Positions 16,089 to 23,413 of a stretch of 64,000 nt of DNA are shown piece by piece. The stretch is from Vulcanimicrobiota bacterium. Lineage in GTDB: Bacteria; Vulcanimicrobiota; Xenobia; Xenobiales; JADMJV01. The stretch is from the NCBI GenBank assembly GCA_017307785.1, contig JAFKGI010000024.1, positions 52,689 to 116,688 of the forward strand, in the 5' to 3' direction. The position numbers and the translations under genes are program-made. The notes under the pieces are model-generated. The model saw only the letters and a list, made by a program, of their open reading frames with translations, was not told where the DNA came from and made no database searches. The number at the start of each line of letters is the position of its first letter. The first letter of the stretch is position 1.

Positions 16089-17177
16089 ATGCAGGTTCAA
16101 AAAGCTGGCGTTTTCAGCGAGATTCTCGACCAACCTCGGGCTTGGCGCGAGACCTTGCAAATGCTGGTCAAGCGCAAGGAAGAATTAGGCGGCTGGCTCA
16201 AAGGCGAGAACTTTGGCCAGATCGTCTTCGTCGGCTGCGCCAGTTCTTACACGGTCGGCGTCTCCGCCGCCCACATCGCCCAACTGGTTTCCGGGCTCAA
16301 CACCGAAATCTACCCGAGCAGCGAGTTCTGCTACCTGCGCCGCCCTCCGTACGACAGCCGCATCAAGACGCTGGTGGTGGCCATCAGTCGCAGCAACGAT
16401 AGCGACGACACCTTCTGGGCCGTGGACAAGATCAAGAAGATGCATCCGGCCGCCAAAGTGCTTGGCATCTTCGCCAAAGACGGCGGGCGCATTCAGGCGA
16501 TGTGCGACCAGACCATCATCTTGCCCAATACCCTGGAAATCGGTCCGGTCTCGACGCGCACCGCCTCCAGTTCGCTGCTGGCCTGCATGGTGCTGACCGC
16601 CTGGATCTCCGGCAAAGACGCCTTTATCAACGAACTGATCCGCGTGCCCGACATCTACGGCGACCCGGTTTACCTTAAGAACATTCAGGACACCGTCCGT
16701 AAACTGAGTGTCCCCAAACCGCTGCCCATCCACTTTGCCTTTCTAGGCTGCGGCCCTTACTACGGCCTGGCCCTGGAGGCCGCCCGCAAACTGAGGGAAC
16801 TGGTGGCCTACAGCGCGGAAGCTCAACAGACGCTGGAGTTTCGCCACGGCGGCCAGGGCAATCTGGTCAAAGAGAACATGGTCATCTGCTTCCTTTCGGA
16901 CACGATGCGCAAAGCCGAACTGGACGTATTGGGCGGCCTGGCCAAATACCGTTGCCCGCGCGTCGTCATCCTGGAACAGGCCGACGAATCGGTCAAACTG
17001 CGCGCCGACCAGGCCATCGAACTGAAAACCAAAGTCAGCGAAATCACCCGAATTCTGGCGATGTATCCGGTCATTCACTTCCTGACCTTCTACATGTCCA
17101 TCGCCCGCGGCAAAAACGCCGACAAACTTTATCACCTGGATCCCCCGATCCAGATCAAGGATCGCCCTGGTGTTTGA
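16089..17177 (+). CDS. SIS-domain sugar-phosphate isomerase-like protein (AgaS/GlmS-type)
   Basis: 362 residues with two SIS domains as in AgaS and the isomerase half of GlmS. The first contains QIVFVGCASSYTVGVSAAHI and AISRSNDSDDT, the second FAFLGCGPYYGLALEAARKL and the substrate-site phrase TLEFRHGGQGNL. Such proteins isomerise or deaminate amino-sugar phosphates (tagatose-6-phosphate/galactosamine-6-phosphate or glucosamine-6-phosphate). There is no glutaminase domain, so it is not a full GlmS. AGGTGGAGG lies upstream of the ATG. Its stop overlaps the next gene by 8 bases. Confidence 0.8.
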   Translation: MQVQKAGVFSEILDQPRAWRETLQMLVKRKEELGGWLKGENFGQIVFVGCASSYTVGVSAAHIAQLVSGLNTEIYPSSEFCYLRRPPYDSRIKTLVVAISRSNDSDDTFWAVDKIKKMHPAAKVLGIFAKDGGRIQAMCDQTIILPNTLEIGPVSTRTASSSLLACMVLTAWISGKDAFINELIRVPDIYGDPVYLKNIQDTVRKLSVPKPLPIHFAFLGCGPYYGLALEAARKLRELVAYSAEAQQTLEFRHGGQGNLVKENMVICFLSDTMRKAELDVLGGLAKYRCPRVVILEQADESVKLRADQAIELKTKVSEITRILAMYPVIHFLTFYMSIARGKNADKLYHLDPPIQIKDRPGV

Positions 17178-17592
17178 TCGTCCCGAATGGTGGCAGGTAC
17201 TCCTGCTCATCACCCCTATCAGCCTGATTATCTATGGCCTGCGCTGGCGCGAGACCGTGCTCGACAACACCGCCTTCAAGCAGTTGAGCGACACGCAAAA
17301 AGGCTATATTCTGCTGCACTACCTGCCCCCCGGCATAGCCGCCACCTTTTGGAATCGCATGGAGGACTGGGAACGCGAGTCCTACATGAAAGCGGGCGCG
17401 GAGATTCGCGGCAGCGGCAAACTGCTGGTGGCGCCGCTCATCAAAGAAGTCATCAAGAAGTTGACCAAGGAAGGCGACAAACCGCCCTCCACCGAGAGCA
17501 ATGACCCCATGGAGAAGTTGGCCCTGGCCGCCAAGTTTTGCGAAAAGCCTCTCTGGAAGTTGCTGCGCGACAGCTATCCGGCCACTCGTTGA
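17170..17592 (+). CDS. Membrane-anchored protein, faint FliG-N resemblance
   Basis: 140 residues starting at a GTG inside the end of the SIS gene. A single N-terminal membrane segment (WWQVLLLITPISLIIYGL) is followed by a cytoplasmic helical domain. The phrase LSDTQKGYILLHYLPPGIAATFWNRMED is reminiscent of the FliG N-terminal domain (QKAAILLLSLGPEVAA...), but the match is weak and there is no flagellar context. Translational coupling to the SIS gene upstream and the XdhC-like gene downstream is likely. Confidence 0.55.
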   Translation: MFDRPEWWQVLLLITPISLIIYGLRWRETVLDNTAFKQLSDTQKGYILLHYLPPGIAATFWNRMEDWERESYMKAGAEIRGSGKLLVAPLIKEVIKKLTKEGDKPPSTESNDPMEKLALAAKFCEKPLWKLLRDSYPATR

Positions 17593-17593
17593 T

Positions 17594-18676
17594 TTGAGTC
17601 AAGAGCGGGATCTGTATCGAGAATTGGCTCGAGGCCGTGCGGCCCGGGCCATTTTGGTTCAAGGCTGGGGCTCGGTGCCACGCGAAGCGGGCGCCAAGAT
17701 GCTGGTCTTTCCGGACGGCTCTATCCGCGGCACGGTGGGCGGAGGCTGCGGAGAAGCCGAGGTCTGGCAGGCTGCCATGGACTGCTTACAAAGCGGTGCC
17801 TGCACCCGAGTGGAAGTCGATCTGACCGAGGACGCCTCCAGCGAGAACGGAAAGGTTTGTGGCGGCCGCTTCGAGGTTTTTGTGGACATCTGGGAAGGCC
17901 TGAGACTGCCCGAGGAGGGCCTGTGCCTGCTGGTGACCTGCCTGGGACCGCGGCCCGCTCGGCCCTGGCGAAATTCCCCGGCGGGCTCCGGGCCTTGCGA
18001 CTGGGCCCCGGGAGAGAGCCGCGTGCTGACGGACGACGACGGACTGTTCTGGGAAATGGCTTTCAGCGACGGGCGCCCCAAACTGGTGGAACGCGATGGA
18101 CATGAGTTCTTCCTGGATCCACTGGGACTTTCCCAAGAACTGGTGATTGCGGGAGCCGGACACATTGCCCGACCTCTCTCCAAAATGGCGGCACTGTGCG
18201 GATATTCGGTGGTCGTAGTGGATGACCGTTCGGAATACGCACAGGCGAAACTCTTTGCGGAAGCCCGCGTGGTCTGCCAGGATTTTGGTCAGTTTTTTGC
18301 AGAGTACACGGTGCATCCGGGCAGTCACGTGGTGCTGGTAACCAGGGGCCACAAGCTGGATGAGGAGTGCCTGCGAGGCCTGATTGGACGAACGGTGCCC
18401 TACCTGGGGATGATCGGAAGCCGCCGGCGGACACGGGCGGTACTGGATGAACTCCGCTCGGAAGGGGTATCTCCCGAATGGTTAGCACGAATATACGCCC
18501 CAATAGGACTTAACATCGGGGCATTAACGCCCGAAGAGATCGCTATATCAATTTTGTCAGAAATGATTCTTTTTAGAAGGGGTGGAACGGGGGGGTCGCT
18601 AAGGGGGTCCGGTAAGGGGCCCTCCCAGGCGAAACTCGCCGCCCCTAACCTCGGGATTGAAGCGTCCAAACCATAG
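17594..18676 (+). CDS. XdhC/CoxI-family protein
   Basis: A 360-residue XdhC-type protein. The N-terminal XdhC_CoxI domain includes FPDGSIRGTVGGGCGEAEV; the C-terminal Rossmann domain includes ELVIAGAGHIARPLSKMA and VVVDDR, then GMIGSRRR and IYAPIGLNIGALTPEEIAISILSEM. XdhC delivers and matures the sulfurated molybdenum cofactor for xanthine dehydrogenase-like enzymes. No such enzyme is in the window, so the client is unknown. The likely start is TTG 17594, one base after the upstream TGA; no Shine-Dalgarno is visible. The last 30 residues are Gly/Ser-rich and beyond the usual end. Confidence 0.8.
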   Translation: MSQERDLYRELARGRAARAILVQGWGSVPREAGAKMLVFPDGSIRGTVGGGCGEAEVWQAAMDCLQSGACTRVEVDLTEDASSENGKVCGGRFEVFVDIWEGLRLPEEGLCLLVTCLGPRPARPWRNSPAGSGPCDWAPGESRVLTDDDGLFWEMAFSDGRPKLVERDGHEFFLDPLGLSQELVIAGAGHIARPLSKMAALCGYSVVVVDDRSEYAQAKLFAEARVVCQDFGQFFAEYTVHPGSHVVLVTRGHKLDEECLRGLIGRTVPYLGMIGSRRRTRAVLDELRSEGVSPEWLARIYAPIGLNIGALTPEEIAISILSEMILFRRGGTGGSLRGSGKGPSQAKLAAPNLGIEASKP

Positions 18677-18741
18677 AGTAACAAGGACGACATCGCGTGC
18701 TCCACGACGAGCGCGGTCCCCCGAAAATGGAGTGAGAACCG

Positions 18742-19533
18742 GTGATGAAAAACGCTTGCAAGCATTTGCTTTTGCTTTCGTGCTTGGTGGGTTGGTCTGT
18801 GCCCGCTTATTGTGAACCCCAGCCCGTGCAGGTTCTGGGCGAACAGGTAGACGGCTCGTTGATGCAGCCCGAGGAAGAGCCCTGGATGCTCACCCCCAAC
18901 GAAGTCACCAACTGCGATTTGAGCCGCCCCAGCGAGGGCACCTGCACCATGGATTTTGGCCCCCTGCCTCCCATCATGGTGACAGTGGAGTCGGGCTACT
19001 ATGACCAGGTGCCGGTGGTGGTGCGCAAGACTCACTACGAGCACCGCCGGCGTTCGCTGGCGTCGCGTGGCGCCCACTCGACGGCCGGCCCGGTGGGCAC
19101 GGTGACCGAGTCGGTGGTCTATCGCAGCGTATATCGCCGGGCCGCGCGCAAATTCGATATCACCCCGATCATCATGAAGAACGCCCAGAAGTTCAATCTG
19201 GATCCCTGGATGATCCGCGGCGTCATCGAGGTGGAGTCAGCTTTTCGCCCCCACGCCCAGTCGTATGCCGGCGCCGGCGGACTGATGCAGTTGATGCCGG
19301 GTACGGCTTCCTATCTGGGCTGCCGCGACCGCTTCGACCCTGAGCAGAACATCGCCGCGGGCGCTCGTTACCTGCGCCAGATGCTCAACCGCTTTGACAA
19401 CAATTACGATCTGGCCATCGCGGCCTACAACGCGGGACCGGGCAACGTAGAGCGCTACGGCGGCATCCCCCCGTTCGCCGAAACCCAGCACTATGTGCGT
19501 AAGGTGCGCAAAGCCTGGAGCTGGCGCCCGTAG
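18742..19533 (+). CDS. Secreted lytic transglycosylase (SLT domain)
   Basis: 263 residues with a signal peptide (KHLLLLSCLVGWSVPAYC). The C-terminal 120 residues are a GH23 SLT domain: IRGVIEVESAFRPHAQS holds the catalytic Glu, followed by GAGGLMQLMPGTASYLG and AAYNAGPGNVERYGGIPPFAET. It cleaves MurNAc-GlcNAc linkages in peptidoglycan with formation of 1,6-anhydroMurNAc. The 100-residue N-terminal part is a variable linker. The start could be GTG 18742 or the adjacent ATG 18745; GGAG lies 9-12 bases upstream. A hairpin with a T-run follows. Confidence 0.9.
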   Translation: MMKNACKHLLLLSCLVGWSVPAYCEPQPVQVLGEQVDGSLMQPEEEPWMLTPNEVTNCDLSRPSEGTCTMDFGPLPPIMVTVESGYYDQVPVVVRKTHYEHRRRSLASRGAHSTAGPVGTVTESVVYRSVYRRAARKFDITPIIMKNAQKFNLDPWMIRGVIEVESAFRPHAQSYAGAGGLMQLMPGTASYLGCRDRFDPEQNIAAGARYLRQMLNRFDNNYDLAIAAYNAGPGNVERYGGIPPFAETQHYVRKVRKAWSWRP

Positions 19534-19550
19534 GACGGGGCGAGTGGATG

Positions 19551-19586
19551 AGGCCGTGGCCATGAGGCTGCGGCCTTTTTTGTTTT
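19551..19586 (+). terminator. Probable terminator after the transglycosylase gene
   Basis: AGGCCG and CGGCCT arms are separated by 14 bases and followed by TTTTTTGTTTT. The stem is short (6 bp) but G/C-rich and the T-run is good. It lies 18 bases after the stop codon. Confidence 0.6.
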
Positions 19587-19715
19587 GCAGGGGCCGGATT
19601 TTCAAGTTCTCTGCTCCAGCCGGGAACTGACGGAGGGGGGCGGATTTTGTATGTGGAAGACGCACAAGAGTGGCTCAAAAGAGCTACTCAGCGACCACAG
19701 TCTAGGAGGCGCATT

Positions 19716-20276
19716 TTGGACATTACCGTTAAGGGCAAGAACTTCGATATCACCGATAGTCTGCGCAACCACGCTAAATCCAAGCTTTCGAAAACCGCGC
19801 GGTTTTCGGACAACGTTATGACCGCCGAGGTCACGCTCGCAACCGAGCGCAACTGGCACGTAGCCAAGATCACCCTCAACTGCAAAGGTTCCGACCTCCA
19901 CGCCGAAGAGAAGTCGACCGATATGTACAACTCGATCGACCGCGTGGTGGAGAAACTCGAGCGCGAGCTGAAAAAGCAACGCGAGAAGGAAACCAATCAC
20001 CGAGCCGGGCGCAGCGCCAGCGCCCCCGGGGAAGAAAGCGAAGAACGCGAGCCGGAAGCCGGCAAGAAAAAGGACAAGGAGAAGGACGCTTACAGCGCTC
20101 GTATCGAGTCCGTGCAGCGGTTCACTCCCCAGTCGATGACCGTGGATGAAGCCATCAAGGAGCTGCAATCGAGCGGAGAAGACTTTGTAGGCTTCCTCAA
20201 TGAGGACACCGGCAACTTCCAGCTCATTCATCGCAAGGGCAAAGGATACGGCATCGTCGAGCCCCGTTTAAGCTAA
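19716..20276 (+). CDS. hpf: Ribosome hibernation promoting factor, long form
   Basis: A 186-residue long-type HPF that dimerises 70S ribosomes into inactive 100S particles. The N-terminal RaiA-like domain starts LDITVKGKNFDITDSLRNH and includes AEVTLATERNWHVAKITL; a charged linker (about 95-130) leads to the C-terminal dimerisation domain (RIESVQRFTPQSMTVDEAI...DFVGFLNEDTGNFQLIHRKGKGYGIVEP). The start is a TTG with AGGAGG 6 bases upstream; frames extending farther upstream lack the family pattern. A strong terminator follows. Confidence 0.93.
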   Translation: MDITVKGKNFDITDSLRNHAKSKLSKTARFSDNVMTAEVTLATERNWHVAKITLNCKGSDLHAEEKSTDMYNSIDRVVEKLERELKKQREKETNHRAGRSASAPGEESEEREPEAGKKKDKEKDAYSARIESVQRFTPQSMTVDEAIKELQSSGEDFVGFLNEDTGNFQLIHRKGKGYGIVEPRLS

Positions 20277-20292
20277 ACCACGCTTATTCGCC

Positions 20293-20326
20293 AGGGACCT
20301 GCCTCCGGCAGGTCCCTTTGCTTTGG
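20293..20326 (+). terminator. Rho-independent terminator after hpf
   Basis: AGGGACCTGCC-TCC-GGCAGGTCCCT is an 11-bp perfect stem with a 3-base loop, followed by TTGCTTTGG. It lies 17 bases after the hpf stop. Confidence 0.88.
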
Positions 20327-20344
20327 TTCCGAAAATTCTTAGCG

Positions 20345-20491
20345 ATGCAAGCAATCTGCACCAAATGCAAGGGAACCGGCAAAGTGCCCGCGCCGGTTGC
20401 TCCCAACCAGGATCCTCCGAGTGAACCAGCACAGATCAAGTGTCCAGCCTGTCTGGGCGGAGGCATCATCGACACCACGGCTATGGCCTGA
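20345..20491 (+). CDS. DnaJ-type zinc-knuckle microprotein (48 aa)
   Basis: A 48-residue protein starting MQAICTKCKGTGKV and containing a second motif CPACLGGGII. The two CxxCxGxG motifs, about 30 residues apart, match the zinc-binding modules of the DnaJ cysteine-rich domain. The gene lies between the hpf terminator and the CtpA-type protease gene, in the same direction, and ends 20 bases before the latter. No obvious Shine-Dalgarno precedes ATG 20345. It would bind one zinc ion; its role is unknown. The motif content makes chance unlikely. Confidence 0.6.
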   Translation: MQAICTKCKGTGKVPAPVAPNQDPPSEPAQIKCPACLGGGIIDTTAMA

Positions 20492-20511
20492 TTTAGAGGA
20501 GTATTGATTTC

Positions 20512-22011
20512 ATGAAGCGTCTCAACCTTGCCGCCGCGCTGCTGGCCTTCGGACTTTGGGGCTGTTCCGCCCCGAGCCCCATTCGACCGGTCTCGGCCGA
20601 AGAAGCGCCCAAGCCCGCGGTCAAGATCACGCTCCCCGGCCACGCTCTGGAAAGCGCCTTTCAGCTGGCGGAAGAAGCCAAGCCTGAGGAAAAGAAGCGC
20701 AAGAAAGCCCGCAATGGCGACGTGGAAGACGTCAAGCGCTCCTATACCGAGCTGATCAAGGACCCCAAAAAGCTGGAGTTCACCGCCACCGATGACCTCT
20801 ATCGCAACATCTACTTCCACGCACGCCAGTCGTTCGTGGCCGATGTTCCGGAGGCTCAGCTCACGGCCGGTATTACGAAGGAGCTGGACAATTTCCTGAC
20901 CCAGGCCAAGGTGGAACACACTAACTTGAAGGAAGCCCTGGAGGCGGTCAAGCCTGTGGACGCCTTCAACAAAGCCCAGGCCCTCTACGGCGACAAAGTC
21001 GACAAGAGCCTGCTGGGCTACGCCACCATGAACGGCCTGCTGGAGGGCCTCAAAGACAATTATTCGGTGCTCATGACCCCGGCCGAATGGGGCAAGATGG
21101 ACGAACAGCTGAACTCCCGCACCTTCGGCGGGATCGGCGTCTACATCGAACTGGACCGCGAAGGCGGCAACCAGCTGACGATTTTTGAACCCATCGAGGG
21201 CACTCCGGCTTACAACGCCGGCTTGCTGTCCGGCGATAAGGTGCTCAAGATCGACGGAAAGACCACCGCCGGCGTGACCCTGGACGTGGCTCAGACGATG
21301 ATCCGCGGTGAAGAAGGCACTCCCGTCGTGCTGACCGTCGAACGCGACAAAGAAGTCAAAGATTATACCGTGGTCCGGGGCAAGATTCACACCATCACCG
21401 TGACTCAGCGCATGTTTCCCGGCAACGTCGGCTACATTCGCCTGCGCGCCTTCGGCCAGGACACCGGCAGCGAAATCGCCCAGGCCATCAGCAAGCTGAA
21501 GGCGGCCGGCGCCAAAGGCCTGATTCTCGACCTGCGCAACAACGGCGGCGGCTACATCGATGCCTCGGTGGACGTGGTGGGCGAATTCGCTCCCAACAAC
21601 TCGCTGGTAGTCTACACCATCGACCGCACCGGCAAGCGCAAGGAATACCGCAGTCACCACGAGGGCGGCATCGGCATTCCGGCGGTGGTGATGATCAACG
21701 AATACTCGGCCTCGGCCTCGGAGATCACGGCCGGTGCGCTACGCGACCACAAGCTGGCCACGGTGGTGGGCGACCATAGCTTTGGCAAAGGCTCGGTGCA
21801 GCAGCTCTACAATCTCGACTTGACCGCCCAGAAGAGCCCCAAGCTCAAACTGACCATCGCCCGCTTCTACACCCCCGGCGGCAGCGTCATCGACCGCCAG
21901 GGCATCGAACCTCAAGTCATGGTGGATATGGAAACCCGCTATGTGGGTAAGGTCGACAAAGACGTGCAACTGCAGAAAGCGGTTGAGCTGCTGGGGGGCA
22001 GCGTCAAATAG
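20512..22011 (+). CDS. C-terminal processing peptidase (S41, CtpA/Prc-like) lipoprotein
   Basis: 499 residues. The signal ends in lipobox LWGC (Cys18), so it is a membrane lipoprotein. A helical N-terminal region is followed by a PDZ domain (GGIGVYIEL...GTPAYNAGLLSGDKVLKIDGKT, about 200-285) and the S41 catalytic domain: GLILDLRNNGGGYIDASVDV, EYSASASEITAGAL with the Ser and GDHSFGKGSVQQLY with the Lys of the Ser/Lys dyad. It should trim periplasmic proteins at their C-termini. AGAGGAG precedes the ATG. It lies 9 bases upstream of miaB. Confidence 0.92.
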   Translation: MKRLNLAAALLAFGLWGCSAPSPIRPVSAEEAPKPAVKITLPGHALESAFQLAEEAKPEEKKRKKARNGDVEDVKRSYTELIKDPKKLEFTATDDLYRNIYFHARQSFVADVPEAQLTAGITKELDNFLTQAKVEHTNLKEALEAVKPVDAFNKAQALYGDKVDKSLLGYATMNGLLEGLKDNYSVLMTPAEWGKMDEQLNSRTFGGIGVYIELDREGGNQLTIFEPIEGTPAYNAGLLSGDKVLKIDGKTTAGVTLDVAQTMIRGEEGTPVVLTVERDKEVKDYTVVRGKIHTITVTQRMFPGNVGYIRLRAFGQDTGSEIAQAISKLKAAGAKGLILDLRNNGGGYIDASVDVVGEFAPNNSLVVYTIDRTGKRKEYRSHHEGGIGIPAVVMINEYSASASEITAGALRDHKLATVVGDHSFGKGSVQQLYNLDLTAQKSPKLKLTIARFYTPGGSVIDRQGIEPQVMVDMETRYVGKVDKDVQLQKAVELLGGSVK

Positions 22012-22020
22012 GGAGAGTCC

Positions 22021-23412
22021 ATGAGTGAGGCGGTCCGCAGCCTGGGGACCTATTATCTACAAACCTACGGCTGCCAGATGAATGAATACGACTCCGAGCT
22101 GATCAGCTGGATGCTCGAGCAGATGCACTATGCCCCCACCGACGATCCGGCCACCGCCGACATCGCTGTGTTCAACACGTGCTGCATCCGCGACAACGCC
22201 GACCAGAAGGTTTACGGCCGTCTGGGCGAGTTCAAGGGCTTCAAGCGGGACAACCCCAACCAGGTGTTGGCTGTTTCCGGCTGCCTGGCTCAAAAGGACG
22301 GCGAAGAGTTTCTCCAGCGCTTCAGTCAGGTGGACGTGGTGGTGGGCACTCACAACCTGACCGAGGTGCCCGATCTGGTCCAGCGCGTGCAGCGCGGCGA
22401 AGGCCGCTTCGTGCGCGTGGAACGGGTCGGCGACTCGTTTTCGTTGCTGGCCAATCCGCGCAACACCCACAGCGCCATGGTCACCATTTCCATGGGCTGC
22501 GATCAGTGGTGCACTTTTTGCATCGTGCCTTATGTGCGCGGCAAGCTAAAGAGCCGGCCGCTGGAGCAAGTGGTCAGCGAGGTCAAGCGCGTGGTGCGCG
22601 AAGGCCGCCGCGAAGTGATGCTGTTGGGCCAGAACGTCAACGACTATGGTCGCGACCTCACCCCCAAAAAGGACTTCGGCGACATCATTCGGGCCCTCAA
22701 AGGCACGCCCGGTCTGGACCGCCTGCGCTTTATGTCGCCCCACCCCGCCTACTTCACCCAGTCGGTGATCGATGCACTGGCCGATAATCCGGCCACCTGC
22801 GGCGGCATTCACCTGCCGGTGCAGTCGGGTGACGATGAAGTGCTGAAACGGATGCGCCGCAAATACACCTCAGCTGAGTTCCTGGACCTGGTGGCGCGCA
22901 TGCGCGCGGCCATTCCGGACCTGTCTCTGAGCACCGACATCATTGTGGGCTTCCCCGGCGAAACCGAGGAGCAGTTTCAGAACACGCTGGAGCTGGTACG
23001 CCAGGCGCGCTTCCGCAACGCCTTCATGTTCTCTTATTCGCCCCGCCCCGGCACCCCGGGCAACCTGTTTACCGATCAGGTGCCGGAAGAGGTCAAAAGT
23101 GACCGGCTGCAACGCTTGATCGCGCTGCAGAACGAAATCGCGGTGGAAGAGAATCGCATGCTGGAAGGCCAGACCATCGAAATCATGGTGGAAGGCCGCA
23201 GCAAGAAAGACGCCACTCGCTTGACCGGTCGCGGTCGCTGCGGGCGCTTGACGCACTTCCAGTGTGAGGAAGATCTGACCGGGCGCCTGGCCCGCGTGCG
23301 CATCCAAAAAGCATTTGTGTGGGGATTCCAGGGAGAACTGGAGGCTTGCGAATCCCGCCTCGGCGAGTGGTCGCTGGTGCCGCCTGCACCGTCGATTCCC
23401 GTGGTGGCCTAA
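22021..23412 (+). CDS. miaB: tRNA-2-methylthio-N6-dimethylallyladenosine synthase
   Basis: A 463-residue radical SAM methylthiotransferase. The N-terminal UPF0004 cluster cysteines lie in TYGCQMNEYD, NTCCIRDNA and SGCLAQ. The radical SAM motif is CDQWCTFC in SMGCDQWCTFCIVPYVRG, followed by EVMLLGQNVNDYG and HLPVQSG. A TRAM domain follows at about 385-450. MiaB adds the methylthio group to i6A37 of tRNAs reading U-starting codons. The Asn-Asp-Tyr signature after GQNV fits MiaB rather than MtaB or RimO. Length is normal with a short Pro-rich tail. Confidence 0.95.
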   Translation: MSEAVRSLGTYYLQTYGCQMNEYDSELISWMLEQMHYAPTDDPATADIAVFNTCCIRDNADQKVYGRLGEFKGFKRDNPNQVLAVSGCLAQKDGEEFLQRFSQVDVVVGTHNLTEVPDLVQRVQRGEGRFVRVERVGDSFSLLANPRNTHSAMVTISMGCDQWCTFCIVPYVRGKLKSRPLEQVVSEVKRVVREGRREVMLLGQNVNDYGRDLTPKKDFGDIIRALKGTPGLDRLRFMSPHPAYFTQSVIDALADNPATCGGIHLPVQSGDDEVLKRMRRKYTSAEFLDLVARMRAAIPDLSLSTDIIVGFPGETEEQFQNTLELVRQARFRNAFMFSYSPRPGTPGNLFTDQVPEEVKSDRLQRLIALQNEIAVEENRMLEGQTIEIMVEGRSKKDATRLTGRGRCGRLTHFQCEEDLTGRLARVRIQKAFVWGFQGELEACESRLGEWSLVPPAPSIPVVA

Positions 23413-23413
23413 A

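Noticed and set aside
17170..17592. Flagellar motor-switch FliG
   Set aside because: Only one helix resembles FliG-N; the protein is too short, has an N-terminal membrane segment and no flagellar genes are nearby.
20284..21660. Open 458-codon minus-strand frame
   Set aside because: Antisense to the CtpA-type protease; no motif or plausible start.
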